This document shows, piece after piece, positions 17,987-26,589 of a stretch of 64,000 nt of DNA. Made by a program: the position numbers and the translations under genes. Numbering within the stretch: the first letter of the stretch is position 1; every line of letters starts with the position of its first letter. Origin of the DNA: Thalassospira marina (GTDB lineage: Bacteria > Pseudomonadota > Alphaproteobacteria > Rhodospirillales > Thalassospiraceae); contig NZ_CP024199.1 of assembly GCF_002844375.1 (NCBI RefSeq), forward strand, positions 2,954,001 through 3,018,000, read 5' to 3'. The notes beneath the pieces were generated by a model. That model saw only the letters and a list, made by a program, of their open reading frames with translations. It did not search any database and had not been told where the DNA came from.

Positions 17987-18215
17987 ATGGGCACAGGATG
18001 GGGTGATGAATAATGCCAGCAGGCTTAAAACCACCAACAGCCCGACGGCTACAGCCTCAATGCACGTGTCAGTCCGCCCCGAATCACCCCACCCCCACTG
18101 GCTTGAAAATCCCCCCAAAAAACCAAAACCCCCGAACTGCAACAGCAATTCAGGGGTTCGGCAAACCGCGCAGGCGGGGTCGGGGGGGGGGAAGAACATG
18201 CGCGGTTTATAAGGG
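17987..18215. other. Non-coding stretch with poly-G tract
   Basis: No supported gene. It contains C-rich and A-rich runs and a tract of ten G's around 18182-18191, a place where sequencing length errors are likely. Confidence 0.4.
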
Positions 18216-18246
18216 GGCCGATCAAACAAAACAGGGTTGATCGGCC
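18216..18246 (-). terminator. Hairpin ending the EmrAB-type operon
   Basis: Perfect 10-bp stem GGCCGATCAA/TTGATCGGCC, 15 bases past the DHA2 exporter stop on the minus strand. There is no clean T-run, so termination strength is uncertain. Confidence 0.65.
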
Positions 18247-18260
18247 AATGTCGTTATCCG

Positions 18261-20216
18261 TTAGTGGGCCGGGGCAGATGCCCCCTGTGTTTGCGGTTTC
18301 TTTGCCAATGGCAGCAGGATCAATGCGACCACAAAGGCCGCCGCCATGACCAGATGCACATCGTTAAAGGCAATCATGGTGGATTCACGGGTCAGAATAT
18401 TGCCAATCGATTTCATCGCGGCCGATGCCGGTTCGGCAATGCCAAGGGCATCGTAACGGGCGGTCAATGTATTCAGGTATTTCTGATACATCGGGTTCGC
18501 CGGATTGATATATTCTGCCATATGCGTCCAGTGCAGGTCGGACCGGTTATCAAGCAGGGTGTTGATACAGGCCAGACCAATGGCACCACCAAGGTTACGC
18601 GTCAGGTTAAACAGGCCCGATGCGTTTTTGATTTTGTCGTGCGGCAGGGTCCCCAATGCCAGATTGGTAATGGGCAACATGCAAAACATCAGGGCAAAAC
18701 CACGGATCGCCTGGGGAACCAGCAGTTCATCAAAGCCAAGCTGGCTGTTTTGAAACCCGTTCAGCCCCACACCAAGTGCAAACAGCGCCAATCCAAACCC
18801 CAGCAAAACCCGGGGTGGCAAAACCTTCATCAGGCGGCCGGCAATCGGGGCGGACAGAAACTGGCAAATGCCGGTTACCGCCATGATGGTGCCGATTTGC
18901 AAGCTGTCAAATCCACGCACACGGGCCAGTTCAAGCGGCAGGATATAAACACTGCCATAAAGCCCGATACCCAGCGTGAAACTGAAGATACAGCCCATGG
19001 AAAAGTTTCGATCCGCAAAGGAACTGAGATCAACGATCGGCTTTTCATAGGTGAACATGCGCCACAGGAAATATAGCCCTGACAACGTACAGATCACCGC
19101 ACCATAGGTAATGGCCTGATCATCAAACCAGTCATTTCGCGGGCCTTCATCGAGCACATATTCCAGACTGCCCAGAAACGCCGCCATCGCCAGCAGGCCT
19201 TCAAAATCAAAGCCCTTGAGAAGCGAACGGTCGCCCTTGTCGATGCGCAGGGTCATGGCAACCACGGCACCAACCAGAATACCGGGCACAACGTTAATCA
19301 GGAACAGCCAGTGCCAGGAAAGCGACTGCGTCAGATAGCCCCCCAGCGTCGGCCCGACGGTAGGTGCCATCGTCGCGATCAGGCCGATCAGGACACTGGC
19401 CCCGTTCTGCCGGGATTTGGGGAAAATGATATAGGTGGTGGCGAACACCGTCGGGATCATCGCGCCGCCAAGGAAACCCTGAAGTGCGCGAAACAGGATC
19501 ATGCTGTTGATCGACCAGGCCATAGCGCTAAAGACGCTCATGATCGTAAAGCCTGCCGCCGACAGCACAAACAGCCAACGGGTGGAAATCAGCCGTGACA
19601 AAAAGCCAGAGAGCGGAATCATCACCACTTCTGCGATCAGATAGGATGTCTGAACCCAGCCAATTTCATCGGGGCTGGCGGACAAACCTGCCTGAATATC
19701 TTCAAGCGAGCTGGCAACGATCTGAATATCAAGGATCGCCATGAACATGCCGATGACCATTGCGATCCAGCCGATGAAATGCATGGGATCAACATGGTCC
19801 GGCCCCTGCGGAGCACCGCCGCCCGGCTTGCCGCCGCCAGCGCCATTACCCGCACCTGCCCCGCCACCATGACCGGCATTTGCCGGTACGCTGGTCGTAT
19901 CACCCTGTGCATCGGCGGTTTTGCCGGTTACCGGCACCGATGTATGGGGTTTGTGTGCCGGCAGGCTGGCATTCGGGCTGCCGGTTGGGCGGGCTGTTAC
20001 CGTTGCAGCCGGTTCGGCCTGCGCGGTTGTAACATGACTGGTGACACCGCGATCGGCCGGGTCGGCACGAAGGCTGCCAGTTTGGTCAGGCGCAGACAGG
20101 GCCGCGTCATCTGCCGGGCTTTGTGCGCCGGAAGCATCGCTGGCCATATCCTGGTCCTGTTTCATTTCCCGGTCCTGTTTCATTTCCCGTTCCTGATCCC
20201 GGTTGTCATCAACCAT
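18261..20216 (-). CDS. EmrB/QacA-type DHA2 multidrug exporter
   Basis: A 651-residue drug:proton antiporter of the 14-helix MFS class that works with the HlyD-type adaptor encoded just upstream. The MFS core starts near residue 145 (HFIGWIAMVIGMFMAILDIQIVASSL, the DHA2 motif D1 region) and includes GWVQTSYLIAEVV and PTVGPTLGGYL (motif C). The first 140 residues are unusual: charged repeats (REMKQD), then Ala/Thr/Pro-rich sequence and a glycine tract (GHGGGAGAGNGAGGG), all apparently disordered and cytoplasmic. The ATG overlaps the adaptor stop by one base (TAATG). No outer-membrane factor gene lies in the operon. Confidence 0.93.
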   Translation of the reverse strand: MVDDNRDQEREMKQDREMKQDQDMASDASGAQSPADDAALSAPDQTGSLRADPADRGVTSHVTTAQAEPAATVTARPTGSPNASLPAHKPHTSVPVTGKTADAQGDTTSVPANAGHGGGAGAGNGAGGGKPGGGAPQGPDHVDPMHFIGWIAMVIGMFMAILDIQIVASSLEDIQAGLSASPDEIGWVQTSYLIAEVVMIPLSGFLSRLISTRWLFVLSAAGFTIMSVFSAMAWSINSMILFRALQGFLGGAMIPTVFATTYIIFPKSRQNGASVLIGLIATMAPTVGPTLGGYLTQSLSWHWLFLINVVPGILVGAVVAMTLRIDKGDRSLLKGFDFEGLLAMAAFLGSLEYVLDEGPRNDWFDDQAITYGAVICTLSGLYFLWRMFTYEKPIVDLSSFADRNFSMGCIFSFTLGIGLYGSVYILPLELARVRGFDSLQIGTIMAVTGICQFLSAPIAGRLMKVLPPRVLLGFGLALFALGVGLNGFQNSQLGFDELLVPQAIRGFALMFCMLPITNLALGTLPHDKIKNASGLFNLTRNLGGAIGLACINTLLDNRSDLHWTHMAEYINPANPMYQKYLNTLTARYDALGIAEPASAAMKSIGNILTRESTMIAFNDVHLVMAAAFVVALILLPLAKKPQTQGASAPAH

Positions 20217-21319
20217 TATTGCCGCTCCGATACTTCGCGGATCTGGGCCTGATCCGGGGCAAGGCCCGTGCCCGCGGCATGCATTTCGCCCGAGGCATCA
20301 CGCACATCAACATTCACCACCACCGAAAGGCCGGGACGCAGGGCGTTGGCAACGGGGCTGGGGTCAAGTTTGATGCGGACCGGGACGCGCTGGGTAATTT
20401 TGGTAAAGTTGCCCGTTGCGTTTTCCGGCGGCAGCAGGCTGAACTGTGCGCCTGTGCCCGGTGCGAAGCTTTCGATGACGCCGGTAATTTCGGCATCCGG
20501 GAAGGCATCAACCTCGATATTGACCTTCTGGCCCGGGGCCATATGGCCGATCTGGGTTTCCTTGAAATTGGCAACCGCATAAACGCCGGGCAGCGGCACC
20601 AGAACAGCAAGCTGCTGACCGGGCTGCACCAGGGCACCAAGCTGCACCGAACGATTGCCAATGACGCCATCAAACGGCGCAAAAAGGCGGGTATCGTCAA
20701 GCGACTGCTGGGCAAGGTCAAGATCAGCCTGGGCTTCGGAAACGGCCCGTTCAGACTCGACCTTTTGTGCCTTGAGCACTTCAAGCTGGCCCTGCTGAAC
20801 AGCAAGGGTTGCCTTCGACGCCGTGACCTGTGCAATCGCCTTGTTACGATCGGCCACTGCGTAATCATATTTCTGGCGGCTGGCCGCACCCTTTTTGACC
20901 AGGTCTTTATACCGGTCAAAATCTTCGGCGGTTTTATTCAGGTCAACCTGGGCGATGGCGACATTGGCCTGTGCCTGATCGATGGATGCCTGTTGCAGGG
21001 CAATCTGTTTGTCCATCGTATCAAGGGCGGCAATGTGCGATTCCAGCGCAGCTTTCGCCTGGTCATATTTCGCCTGATAGTCGGCATCGTTGATCACCAT
21101 CAGAAGGTCACCCTTCTTGACGGTCTGGTTATTTTCAACCAGCAGCCGGTCGATATAGCCCGAAACCTTCGGCGATACGGCCACCTGGTCGGCATGAAGA
21201 TAGGCGTTGTCGGTTTCTTCGTGGTAGCGACCTTCCGTCGCCCAGTAGAAGCCGTAATACGCACCGCCACCAATTGCAGCTAGGGCAATAATCGGCAGCA
21301 GGATTTTTTTGACGCTCAT
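20216..21319 (-). CDS. HlyD-family membrane fusion protein (EmrA-like)
   Basis: The 367-residue periplasmic adaptor has one N-terminal membrane helix (about 5-22), a biotinyl-lipoyl-like half (KVSGYIDRLLVENNQTVKKGDLL), a long coiled coil (about 80-200) and the second lipoyl half (LFAPFDGVIGNRSVQLGALVQPGQ). It bridges the DHA2 exporter and an outer-membrane channel. The frame extends 25 codons upstream into the operator region, but the ATG at 21319 fits the family and has purine-rich sequence before it. First gene of the efflux operon, divergent from its likely TetR repressor. Confidence 0.94.
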   Translation of the reverse strand: MSVKKILLPIIALAAIGGGAYYGFYWATEGRYHEETDNAYLHADQVAVSPKVSGYIDRLLVENNQTVKKGDLLMVINDADYQAKYDQAKAALESHIAALDTMDKQIALQQASIDQAQANVAIAQVDLNKTAEDFDRYKDLVKKGAASRQKYDYAVADRNKAIAQVTASKATLAVQQGQLEVLKAQKVESERAVSEAQADLDLAQQSLDDTRLFAPFDGVIGNRSVQLGALVQPGQQLAVLVPLPGVYAVANFKETQIGHMAPGQKVNIEVDAFPDAEITGVIESFAPGTGAQFSLLPPENATGNFTKITQRVPVRIKLDPSPVANALRPGLSVVVNVDVRDASGEMHAAGTGLAPDQAQIREVSERQ

Positions 21320-21350
21320 TTTGTCTCTTTGTTCCTTTTGGTATTGATCA

Positions 21351-21374
21351 GTACCATTTCGTGCAATATGGTAC
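21351..21374. promoter_or_regulatory. TetR operators in the efflux divergent promoter
   Basis: Inverted repeat GTACCAT-N10-ATGGTAC. Further GGTA/GTACC half-sites flank it (around 21340 and 21381), giving a small array of overlapping sites between the adaptor gene and tetR, suited to a repressor shutting both promoters. Confidence 0.75.
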
Positions 21375-21426
21375 CCACCAGTACCTTTGGTCAAGTTTTA
21401 AATTGACCCAAAAATGGAATGGCACC

Positions 21427-22104
21427 TTGTCCGAAACGAAAAAAATTGATCCACGCACGGAAAAACGGCGGGAAGCGATCATCGAAGCGGCCCGCGAACT
21501 ATTCTGTGAACATGGGCTGTCTGGAACGACCCTGGAAATGATCATCGCCGAAGCTGGCGGATCACGACGCACCATCTATGAATTGTTTGGCAACAAGGAT
21601 GGTGTGTTTGAGGCCGTGATTCGAAATTGCACGGGCCGCGTGACCAAAATCATGCGCGACCTGCCCATTTCGGAAAAACCGCTGCGCGAAACGCTGATCG
21701 ACTTTGGCGAAAACCTGATGACGGTTCTGACCCAGTCCGACACATTGCGCTATATGCGCATGTTTCTGGGCGAGGTTCCGCGTTTTCCGCATCTGGGCCG
21801 TGTCTTTTATGAAAGCGGGCTTATGACCGGGCGTCGCCTGCTCAAGGAATATTTTGAACAGCAGATCAAGCTGGGCCGTTTCCCCAATCATGACCCGGAA
21901 CAGGCAGCACGCTTTCTGGTCAGTCTGATCAAATCCGATTACGACATTCGCCAGCTTTCATTCGTGGGCTGGGAACCGCGCACGGGTGATTTGAACGAAC
22001 ATGTCACCCTGGCTGTGGACATGTTTCTGGCCGGATACGGGCTGGGCAAGCCAATTACCGACCAGAAAGAAACCCAAAGCCCACAACTGCGCCAGGCGGA
22101 ATAA
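21427..22104 (+). CDS. TetR-family repressor of the EmrAB-type operon
   Basis: The 225-residue regulator has a helix-turn-helix near residues 15-60 (TEKRREAIIEAARELFCEHGLSG, then GGSRRTIYELFGNKDGVFE) and a C-terminal domain of the AefR-like TetR_C type. The open frame runs back to a GTG at 21361, but that would place the operator inside the gene. The TTG at 21427, with GGA 9-11 nt upstream, gives the usual short N-terminus and leaves the operators free. It very probably represses the divergent efflux genes and itself, released by pump substrates. Confidence 0.9.
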   Translation: MSETKKIDPRTEKRREAIIEAARELFCEHGLSGTTLEMIIAEAGGSRRTIYELFGNKDGVFEAVIRNCTGRVTKIMRDLPISEKPLRETLIDFGENLMTVLTQSDTLRYMRMFLGEVPRFPHLGRVFYESGLMTGRRLLKEYFEQQIKLGRFPNHDPEQAARFLVSLIKSDYDIRQLSFVGWEPRTGDLNEHVTLAVDMFLAGYGLGKPITDQKETQSPQLRQAE

Positions 22105-22418
22105 CCGGCAAAGGCCGCACACCCGGCAATGCTACGCGTAAGACACCCCTTTATATAAAGGCAGTTCCGATGGTGGGGCTTTGCCTGTTTTTTCGTGTCT
22201 GAAACCTGCCCAAACGGGCGGTTTTCCGCGCAGATCGTTTTTTGTTAAATTATCTTGCGCAGGAAGTTGTGCGAGCCTATTTGATTTTGCGCGCGCATCC
22301 TGTATGTTGCGATCTCCCGACGCGGCCAGGGCGCTCCCTCGCGCGCCGGATAGTTTGACCCACCTTGTCAAATGGCAGCCGCGCTGATACCTGGCAGCGG
22401 CCAGAAAGGGAGTATTTT
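22105..22418. other. Non-coding icd upstream region with a 14-bp palindrome
   Basis: 314 bases without a gene. The perfect palindrome CCTTTATATAAAGG lies at 22148-22161, between the tetR stop and icd. It could be a protein-binding site; no regulator can be named. Confidence 0.45.
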
Positions 22419-23636
22419 ATGAGCAAGATTCAAGTGAAGAACCCGGTCGTCGAACTCGACGGCGACGAAATGACCCGCATCATCTGGGACTTCATCAAAA
22501 ACAAACTGATCCTGCCGTATCTCGACATTGACCTGAAATATTACGATCTTTCGGTCCAGAAACGTGACGAAACCAACGACCAGATCACCATTGATGCTGC
22601 AAATGCCATCAAGGAACATCGCGTTGGCGTCAAATGCGCAACCATCACCCCTGATGAGCAGCGCGTTGAAGAATTTGATCTGAAGAAAATGTGGAAATCG
22701 CCGAACGGCACCATCCGCAACATCATTGGCGGTACTGTTTTCCGTCAGCCGATCATTTGCTCGAACGTGCCGCGCCTGGTTCCGGGCTGGACCCAGCCGA
22801 TCGTTATCGGCCGTCACGCTTTCGGTGACCAGTACCGTGCGACCGACTTCAAGGTTCCCGGTGCAGGCAAGCTGACGATTAAGTTCCAGCCGGCAGACGG
22901 CGGCGAGCCGATCGAACATGAAGTGTTCGATTTCCCGTCTTCGGGTGTTGCAATGTCGATGTACAACCTTGATGACAGCATCAAGGGCTTTGCACGCGCT
23001 TGCATGAACTATGGCCTGTCGCTGGGCTGGCCGGTTTACCTGTCGACCAAAAACACCATCATGAAAGCTTATGATGGCCGTTTCAAAGACCTGTTCCAGG
23101 AAGTTTTCGACGAAGAATTCGCCGACAAGTTCAAAGAAGCCGGTATCACCTATGAACACCGCCTGATCGACGACATGGTTGCATGTGCGATGAAGTGGAA
23201 TGGTGGTTTCGTTTGGGCCTGTAAGAACTATGACGGCGACGTTCAGTCTGACACCGTTGCGCAGGGCTTTGGCTCGCTGGGTTTGATGACCTCGGTTCTG
23301 ATGACGCCGGACGGGCAGACCGTTGAAGCAGAAGCAGCACACGGCACCGTTACCCGCCACTACCGTCAGCACCAGCAGGGCAAAGAAACCTCGACCAACC
23401 CGATTGCATCGATCTTTGCCTGGACCCAGGGTCTGAAATACCGTGGCGAATTCGACGATACCCCGGAAGTTGTCAAATTTGCTGAAACCCTTGAAAAAGT
23501 CTGCGTTGACACCGTCGAAGCTGGCTTCATGACCAAGGACCTGGCACTGCTGATCGGCCCGAACCAGAAATGGCTGACCACCAACCAGTTCCTCGACAAA
23601 CTGGACGAAGGCCTGAAAACCGCAATGGGCATGTAA
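22419..23636 (+). CDS. icd: NADP-dependent isocitrate dehydrogenase
   Basis: TCA-cycle enzyme oxidising isocitrate to 2-oxoglutarate with NADP. The 405-residue length and sequence (VELDGDEMTRIIWDFIKNKLILPYLD..., FDLKKMWKSPNGTIRNIIGGTVFRQPII, LIDDMVACAMKWNGGFVWACKNYDGDVQSD) are those of the eukaryote-like/alphaproteobacterial homodimeric class, not the E. coli class. The metal/isocitrate-binding Asp region DDMVA and the late HGTVTRH nucleotide segment are present. The ATG has AAAGGGAG upstream; an 18-codon extension of the frame is not needed. Its codons look strongly biased, as expected for a highly expressed gene. Confidence 0.97.
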   Translation: MSKIQVKNPVVELDGDEMTRIIWDFIKNKLILPYLDIDLKYYDLSVQKRDETNDQITIDAANAIKEHRVGVKCATITPDEQRVEEFDLKKMWKSPNGTIRNIIGGTVFRQPIICSNVPRLVPGWTQPIVIGRHAFGDQYRATDFKVPGAGKLTIKFQPADGGEPIEHEVFDFPSSGVAMSMYNLDDSIKGFARACMNYGLSLGWPVYLSTKNTIMKAYDGRFKDLFQEVFDEEFADKFKEAGITYEHRLIDDMVACAMKWNGGFVWACKNYDGDVQSDTVAQGFGSLGLMTSVLMTPDGQTVEAEAAHGTVTRHYRQHQQGKETSTNPIASIFAWTQGLKYRGEFDDTPEVVKFAETLEKVCVDTVEAGFMTKDLALLIGPNQKWLTTNQFLDKLDEGLKTAMGM

Positions 23637-23666
23637 TTGCCCGGCAGGTTTGCCTTTGAAAATACG

Positions 23667-23700
23667 AACCCCGCCAGATTTTGTTCTGGCGGGGTTTTGT
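23667..23700 (+). terminator. Terminator after icd
   Basis: Perfect 12-bp stem AACCCCGCCAGA/TCTGGCGGGGTT, then TTGTTTTGG. Confidence 0.9.
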
Positions 23701-23773
23701 TTTGGCGGCCTGGCAAATGATAGTGCAAGGCCGCTGGCTGCTATGAACACCGGCCTTCACCTATCCCTGCCCA

Positions 23774-24514
23774 TCAGGGCTGGGCGGTTGGACGGACAAT
23801 GATTTCGCCCACATCAACATCGTCGGGTTGTTCGATGGCAAAGGCCATGGCACGTGCTAGCGCATCGGGCGAAATGGCAATATCGGTGCCTGCTTTTTCA
23901 AGGCGTTCGCGCATTGCGGGGTCGGTGATGTGGCTGGCAAAGGCAGTTTGTGTCATGCCCGGCGATATCACGGTCACACGAAAATCCCTGCCCGCTTCCT
24001 GGCGCAGCCCTTCGCAAAAGGCGCGCACGGCAAATTTCGTTGCCGAATAAACCGATTGCCCGGCAACGGTTTTATGCGCCGCCGTTGATGCCGTGGTGAT
24101 GATATGGCCGCTTTTTTGCGCACGGAAAATCGGCAAAACCGCCGCAACACCGTACAGCACGCCTTTCAGGTTGATATCGACCATGGCATCCCATTCCGCC
24201 ACCCTTAACTGGTCCAGCATCGAAATCGGCATCACACCGGCATTGTTGATCAAAACATCAACCTGCCCATAGGCCGACAGGGCCGCTGCCACCAGGGCGG
24301 AAACCGACGCTGCATCGCTGACATCCACAATCTGGCTTTGACAGATCCCCCCTGCGGCGGTGATTTCGTTTTGAATGTGCGAAAGCCGTTCCTGGCCACG
24401 CGCGCCAATCATGAGCCGCGCACCTTTGGCCGCCAGCAAGCGTGCCGTGGCCGCGCCAATACCGCTGCTGGCCCCGGTCAGGACAATAACTTTTCCGTCG
24501 ATACCTGCTGTCAT
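23774..24514 (-). CDS. SDR-family NAD(P)-dependent oxidoreductase
   Basis: The 246-residue classical short-chain dehydrogenase has the cofactor loop TGASSGIG (13-20), NNAG (90-93), S143 and the catalytic Y156-SAT-K160. The R38-R45 region of GARGQERL suggests NADP preference. It is divergent from an AraC regulator with a 112-base gap, so it is probably that regulator's target. Substrate unknown. Confidence 0.93.
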   Translation of the reverse strand: MTAGIDGKVIVLTGASSGIGAATARLLAAKGARLMIGARGQERLSHIQNEITAAGGICQSQIVDVSDAASVSALVAAALSAYGQVDVLINNAGVMPISMLDQLRVAEWDAMVDINLKGVLYGVAAVLPIFRAQKSGHIITTASTAAHKTVAGQSVYSATKFAVRAFCEGLRQEAGRDFRVTVISPGMTQTAFASHITDPAMRERLEKAGTDIAISPDALARAMAFAIEQPDDVDVGEIIVRPTAQP

Positions 24515-24626
24515 GGTTAATCCTTTTCATTGTCATGGCATGAACCATCAAAACAGCAGATATTGCGCAATTGGATTGGATGATCTATGCATAGATATCC
24601 ATATTCATCCACTGAACGTCCAAATC

Positions 24627-25607
24627 ATGGATCCATTTTCCCAGATATTTTCCCTGCTTGCGGTTAAATCCGCCGCCACGGCACGCTTTGAAGCGGGCGG
24701 GAAATGGGCATTGCGGTTTCCGGCAAAGCCCTATCTGAAATTCAACGCGGTGCTGGAAGGTGAAAGCTGGATCACCCTGCCCGGCAGCGCGCCCTGCAAG
24801 CTGGAACGTGGCGATACATTTTTAATGGCGGACGCGCCTGAATTTATTATTTCAAGCGCCCCTGACATTCCGGCACAGGAAGCCGCGACGGTACTGGATC
24901 ATCTGCCGCCCAATATTTTGCATTTTGGCGGGAAGGAAACCGTCATGATCGGGGGTGGCTTTGTTTTTGAAGAAAATGACGCCCGCTTTTTGCTGGGCAT
25001 GCTGCCGAAATTTGTGCTGATCCCCGCCCACCAGGCCGAGGCCGAAGCCCTGCGCACCACCCTTTCATTGTTAAATGCAGAACTAACCAGCCAGCAAGGT
25101 GCTATGGGATCGTCGCTTGTGACTCGCAGGCTTGCCGATATTTTGCTGGTACAGGGTATGCGTGCCTATGGCATGCAAAAACAGGGCAGTGACACGCAAG
25201 GCTGGATTCGTGCATTGGCAGACCCGCAGATCGGCCGGGTATTAACCCATATTCATCGCGATTTGGGTGCCACATATAGCGTGCAGGAACTTGCAACAAT
25301 GGCGGGCATGTCACGGTCAGGCTTTGCCCTTCGATTTCGCAATCTGGTGGGATATGCCCCGCTGGAATATATTTGCCACTGGCGCATGCAAATTGCGCGA
25401 AATGACCTGCGTGATCCCAATCTTTCGATTGCCGATCTTGCCGCACGCCTTGGTTACGGGTCGGAAAGCGCATTTGGCAATGCTTTCAAACGGGTATTTG
25501 GCACATCACCGCGTGCCTATTGGCAAAATAGTGACATGAACGCGCACGACACGCCGCGATCCCCCTTTACCAGCCAGACCGAAACGGCATTTTTCCCGGC
25601 ACGGTAA
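24627..25607 (+). CDS. AraC-family regulator with cupin domain
   Basis: The 326-residue protein begins MDPFSQIFSLLAVKSAATARFEAGGKWAL, the usual start of AraC regulators with an N-terminal cupin_6/AraC_binding_2 domain. Two C-terminal helix-turn-helix motifs follow (about 210-305, SVQELATMAGMSRSGFALRFRNLVGYAPLEYICHWRMQIARNDL and SIADLAARLGYGSESAFGNAFKRVFGTSPRAY). The frame is open far upstream into the SDR gene, but this ATG fits the family. It probably controls the divergent SDR gene. Inducer unknown. Confidence 0.92.
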   Translation: MDPFSQIFSLLAVKSAATARFEAGGKWALRFPAKPYLKFNAVLEGESWITLPGSAPCKLERGDTFLMADAPEFIISSAPDIPAQEAATVLDHLPPNILHFGGKETVMIGGGFVFEENDARFLLGMLPKFVLIPAHQAEAEALRTTLSLLNAELTSQQGAMGSSLVTRRLADILLVQGMRAYGMQKQGSDTQGWIRALADPQIGRVLTHIHRDLGATYSVQELATMAGMSRSGFALRFRNLVGYAPLEYICHWRMQIARNDLRDPNLSIADLAARLGYGSESAFGNAFKRVFGTSPRAYWQNSDMNAHDTPRSPFTSQTETAFFPAR

Positions 25608-25677
25608 AGACATCAGCCATCGGCAAATCAAACATGGACCGGCGAATTAACCGGGCAACGACACGACAGACCACAAC

Positions 25678-25714
25678 AGACAAAAAAGAACCCCGCCAGT
25701 AAAGACTGGCGGGG
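25678..25714 (-). terminator. Terminator of the unknown secreted-protein gene
   Basis: Perfect 10-bp stem CCCCGCCAGT/ACTGGCGGGG (25691-25700, 25705-25714) with a 4-nt loop. On the minus strand it is followed by TTCTTTTTTG. Confidence 0.85.
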
Positions 25715-25781
25715 TATTAGTTTGCACGTGTCCCAACGAGCGGCAGGGCTCAGAAACGACAGAATCAAACGTTTCGAGCCA

Positions 25782-26438
25782 TCAGGTGCCGCTGGTCCCG
25801 GTCGTGCTTCCCGTGACACCTTGTGCGCCTTTCGGCGCGGCAGCAGCGGGGCATGCCCCGTCACCGCATAATTTCGTTGCTGGCTCGTTCGCCACCAGGT
25901 CTTTGTTTTGCCCGGCTTTTTGTGGCGATGGTTGCCAGCCATCCCTGATAAACTTACGTTCCTGTTCGGGTCCAATGTCCGACCCGGCCGGTGCGCCAAA
26001 CACGTGCCAAATGACATGGGGCAAATCCCCCGCCATACCTGGAATGTCCCGGATGCCAGGCGGCAAATCGCCAGATGCGACTGCGCCCGCGCCCCGAAAT
26101 ACTGTTCCGGTATGCCCTTTCGCCACCGTGTCATTTTGCGGCAATGAACCATTATCTGGCGCACCAACCGTGTCGTCCCCATTGGGAGACGGGCCAGATA
26201 CGGGCGACCCCGCACCTGACCAACCATTTGCACCATCACCAAATGCAGCCCCCGCTGCCGGTACTGGTACACAATTCGTAAAATCCTCTGCCGGTTCGTC
26301 CGTCGACGTGGAAAAAGGCCAAAAGCCACCACGCGCCGTATGGGCCGACAAAGGCGTTACTGCCAGAATGATCATCGCCAGCCCGCCAAAGGCGCCTCGC
26401 AATAACCATTTAAGCAGCGCCATCTGTCCCTGGGACAT
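25782..26438 (-). CDS. Small secreted Gly/Pro/Ala-rich protein of unknown function
   Basis: The 218-residue product has a signal sequence (about 6-33, LLKWLLRGAFGGLAMIILAVTPLSAH). A low-complexity mature part follows, rich in Gly, Pro, Asp and Ala, with few predicted strands or helices and two cysteine regions (TNCVPVP and LCGDGACP). The ATG has GGGAGA at 9-nt spacing, which supports this frame over the two other long frames covering the same DNA. It is divergent from the ECF sigma factor and may belong to that regulon or signal to it. I recognise no family. Confidence 0.62.
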   Translation of the reverse strand: MSQGQMALLKWLLRGAFGGLAMIILAVTPLSAHTARGGFWPFSTSTDEPAEDFTNCVPVPAAGAAFGDGANGWSGAGSPVSGPSPNGDDTVGAPDNGSLPQNDTVAKGHTGTVFRGAGAVASGDLPPGIRDIPGMAGDLPHVIWHVFGAPAGSDIGPEQERKFIRDGWQPSPQKAGQNKDLVANEPATKLCGDGACPAAAAPKGAQGVTGSTTGTSGT

Positions 26439-26486
26439 CCGCGTTCTCCCGATGCGAAACCCCGATTTTGTCTGCTTTCAGGGGAA

Positions 26487-26500
26487 CAACGTTCACGTTG
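26487..26500. promoter_or_regulatory. Palindrome in the ECF divergent region
   Basis: Perfect 14-bp palindrome CAACGTTCACGTTG, except for the central TC, between the secreted-protein gene and the sigma gene. Possible operator; regulator unknown. Confidence 0.4.
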
Positions 26501-26535
26501 CCCTATTTCTTCCAAAAACTTTTTAAAAAATATTC

Positions 26536-26564
26536 GGAATAAAAATTCGCCCCCGTGCGTTGTC
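26536..26564 (+). promoter_or_regulatory. ECF/EcfG-like promoter of the sigma operon
   Basis: GGAAT, 17 bases, then CGTTGTC. This fits the alphaproteobacterial stress-sigma consensus GGAAC-N16-18-CGTT with one change, and lies 26 bases upstream of the sigma ATG. It suggests autoregulation or control by EcfG. Confidence 0.6.
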
Positions 26565-26589
26565 CCTTCAAACGACTTATCTGGATGCC

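Noticed and set aside
18182..18191. Ten-G tract (a similar one lies near 41449), considered as a phase-variation tract
   Set aside because: Both tracts are intergenic, past terminators, so slippage would not switch a gene; sequencing error is also possible.
18237..19076. A 279-codon + strand frame at the end of the DHA2 exporter
   Set aside because: Antisense to an unambiguous MFS gene and crosses its terminator hairpin.
20123..21283. A 386-codon + strand frame across the EmrA-like gene
   Set aside because: Antisense shadow of a clear HlyD-family gene; no protein-like features.
22368..23750. A 460-codon open frame antisense to icd
   Set aside because: It exactly shadows icd, has no ribosome site and a composition caused by the strong codon bias of icd on the other strand.
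25628..26526. Two other long frames over the secreted-protein gene (25628-26332 minus, 25786-26526 plus)
   Set aside because: Only the 25782-26438 frame has a ribosome site and a signal peptide; the others lack both.
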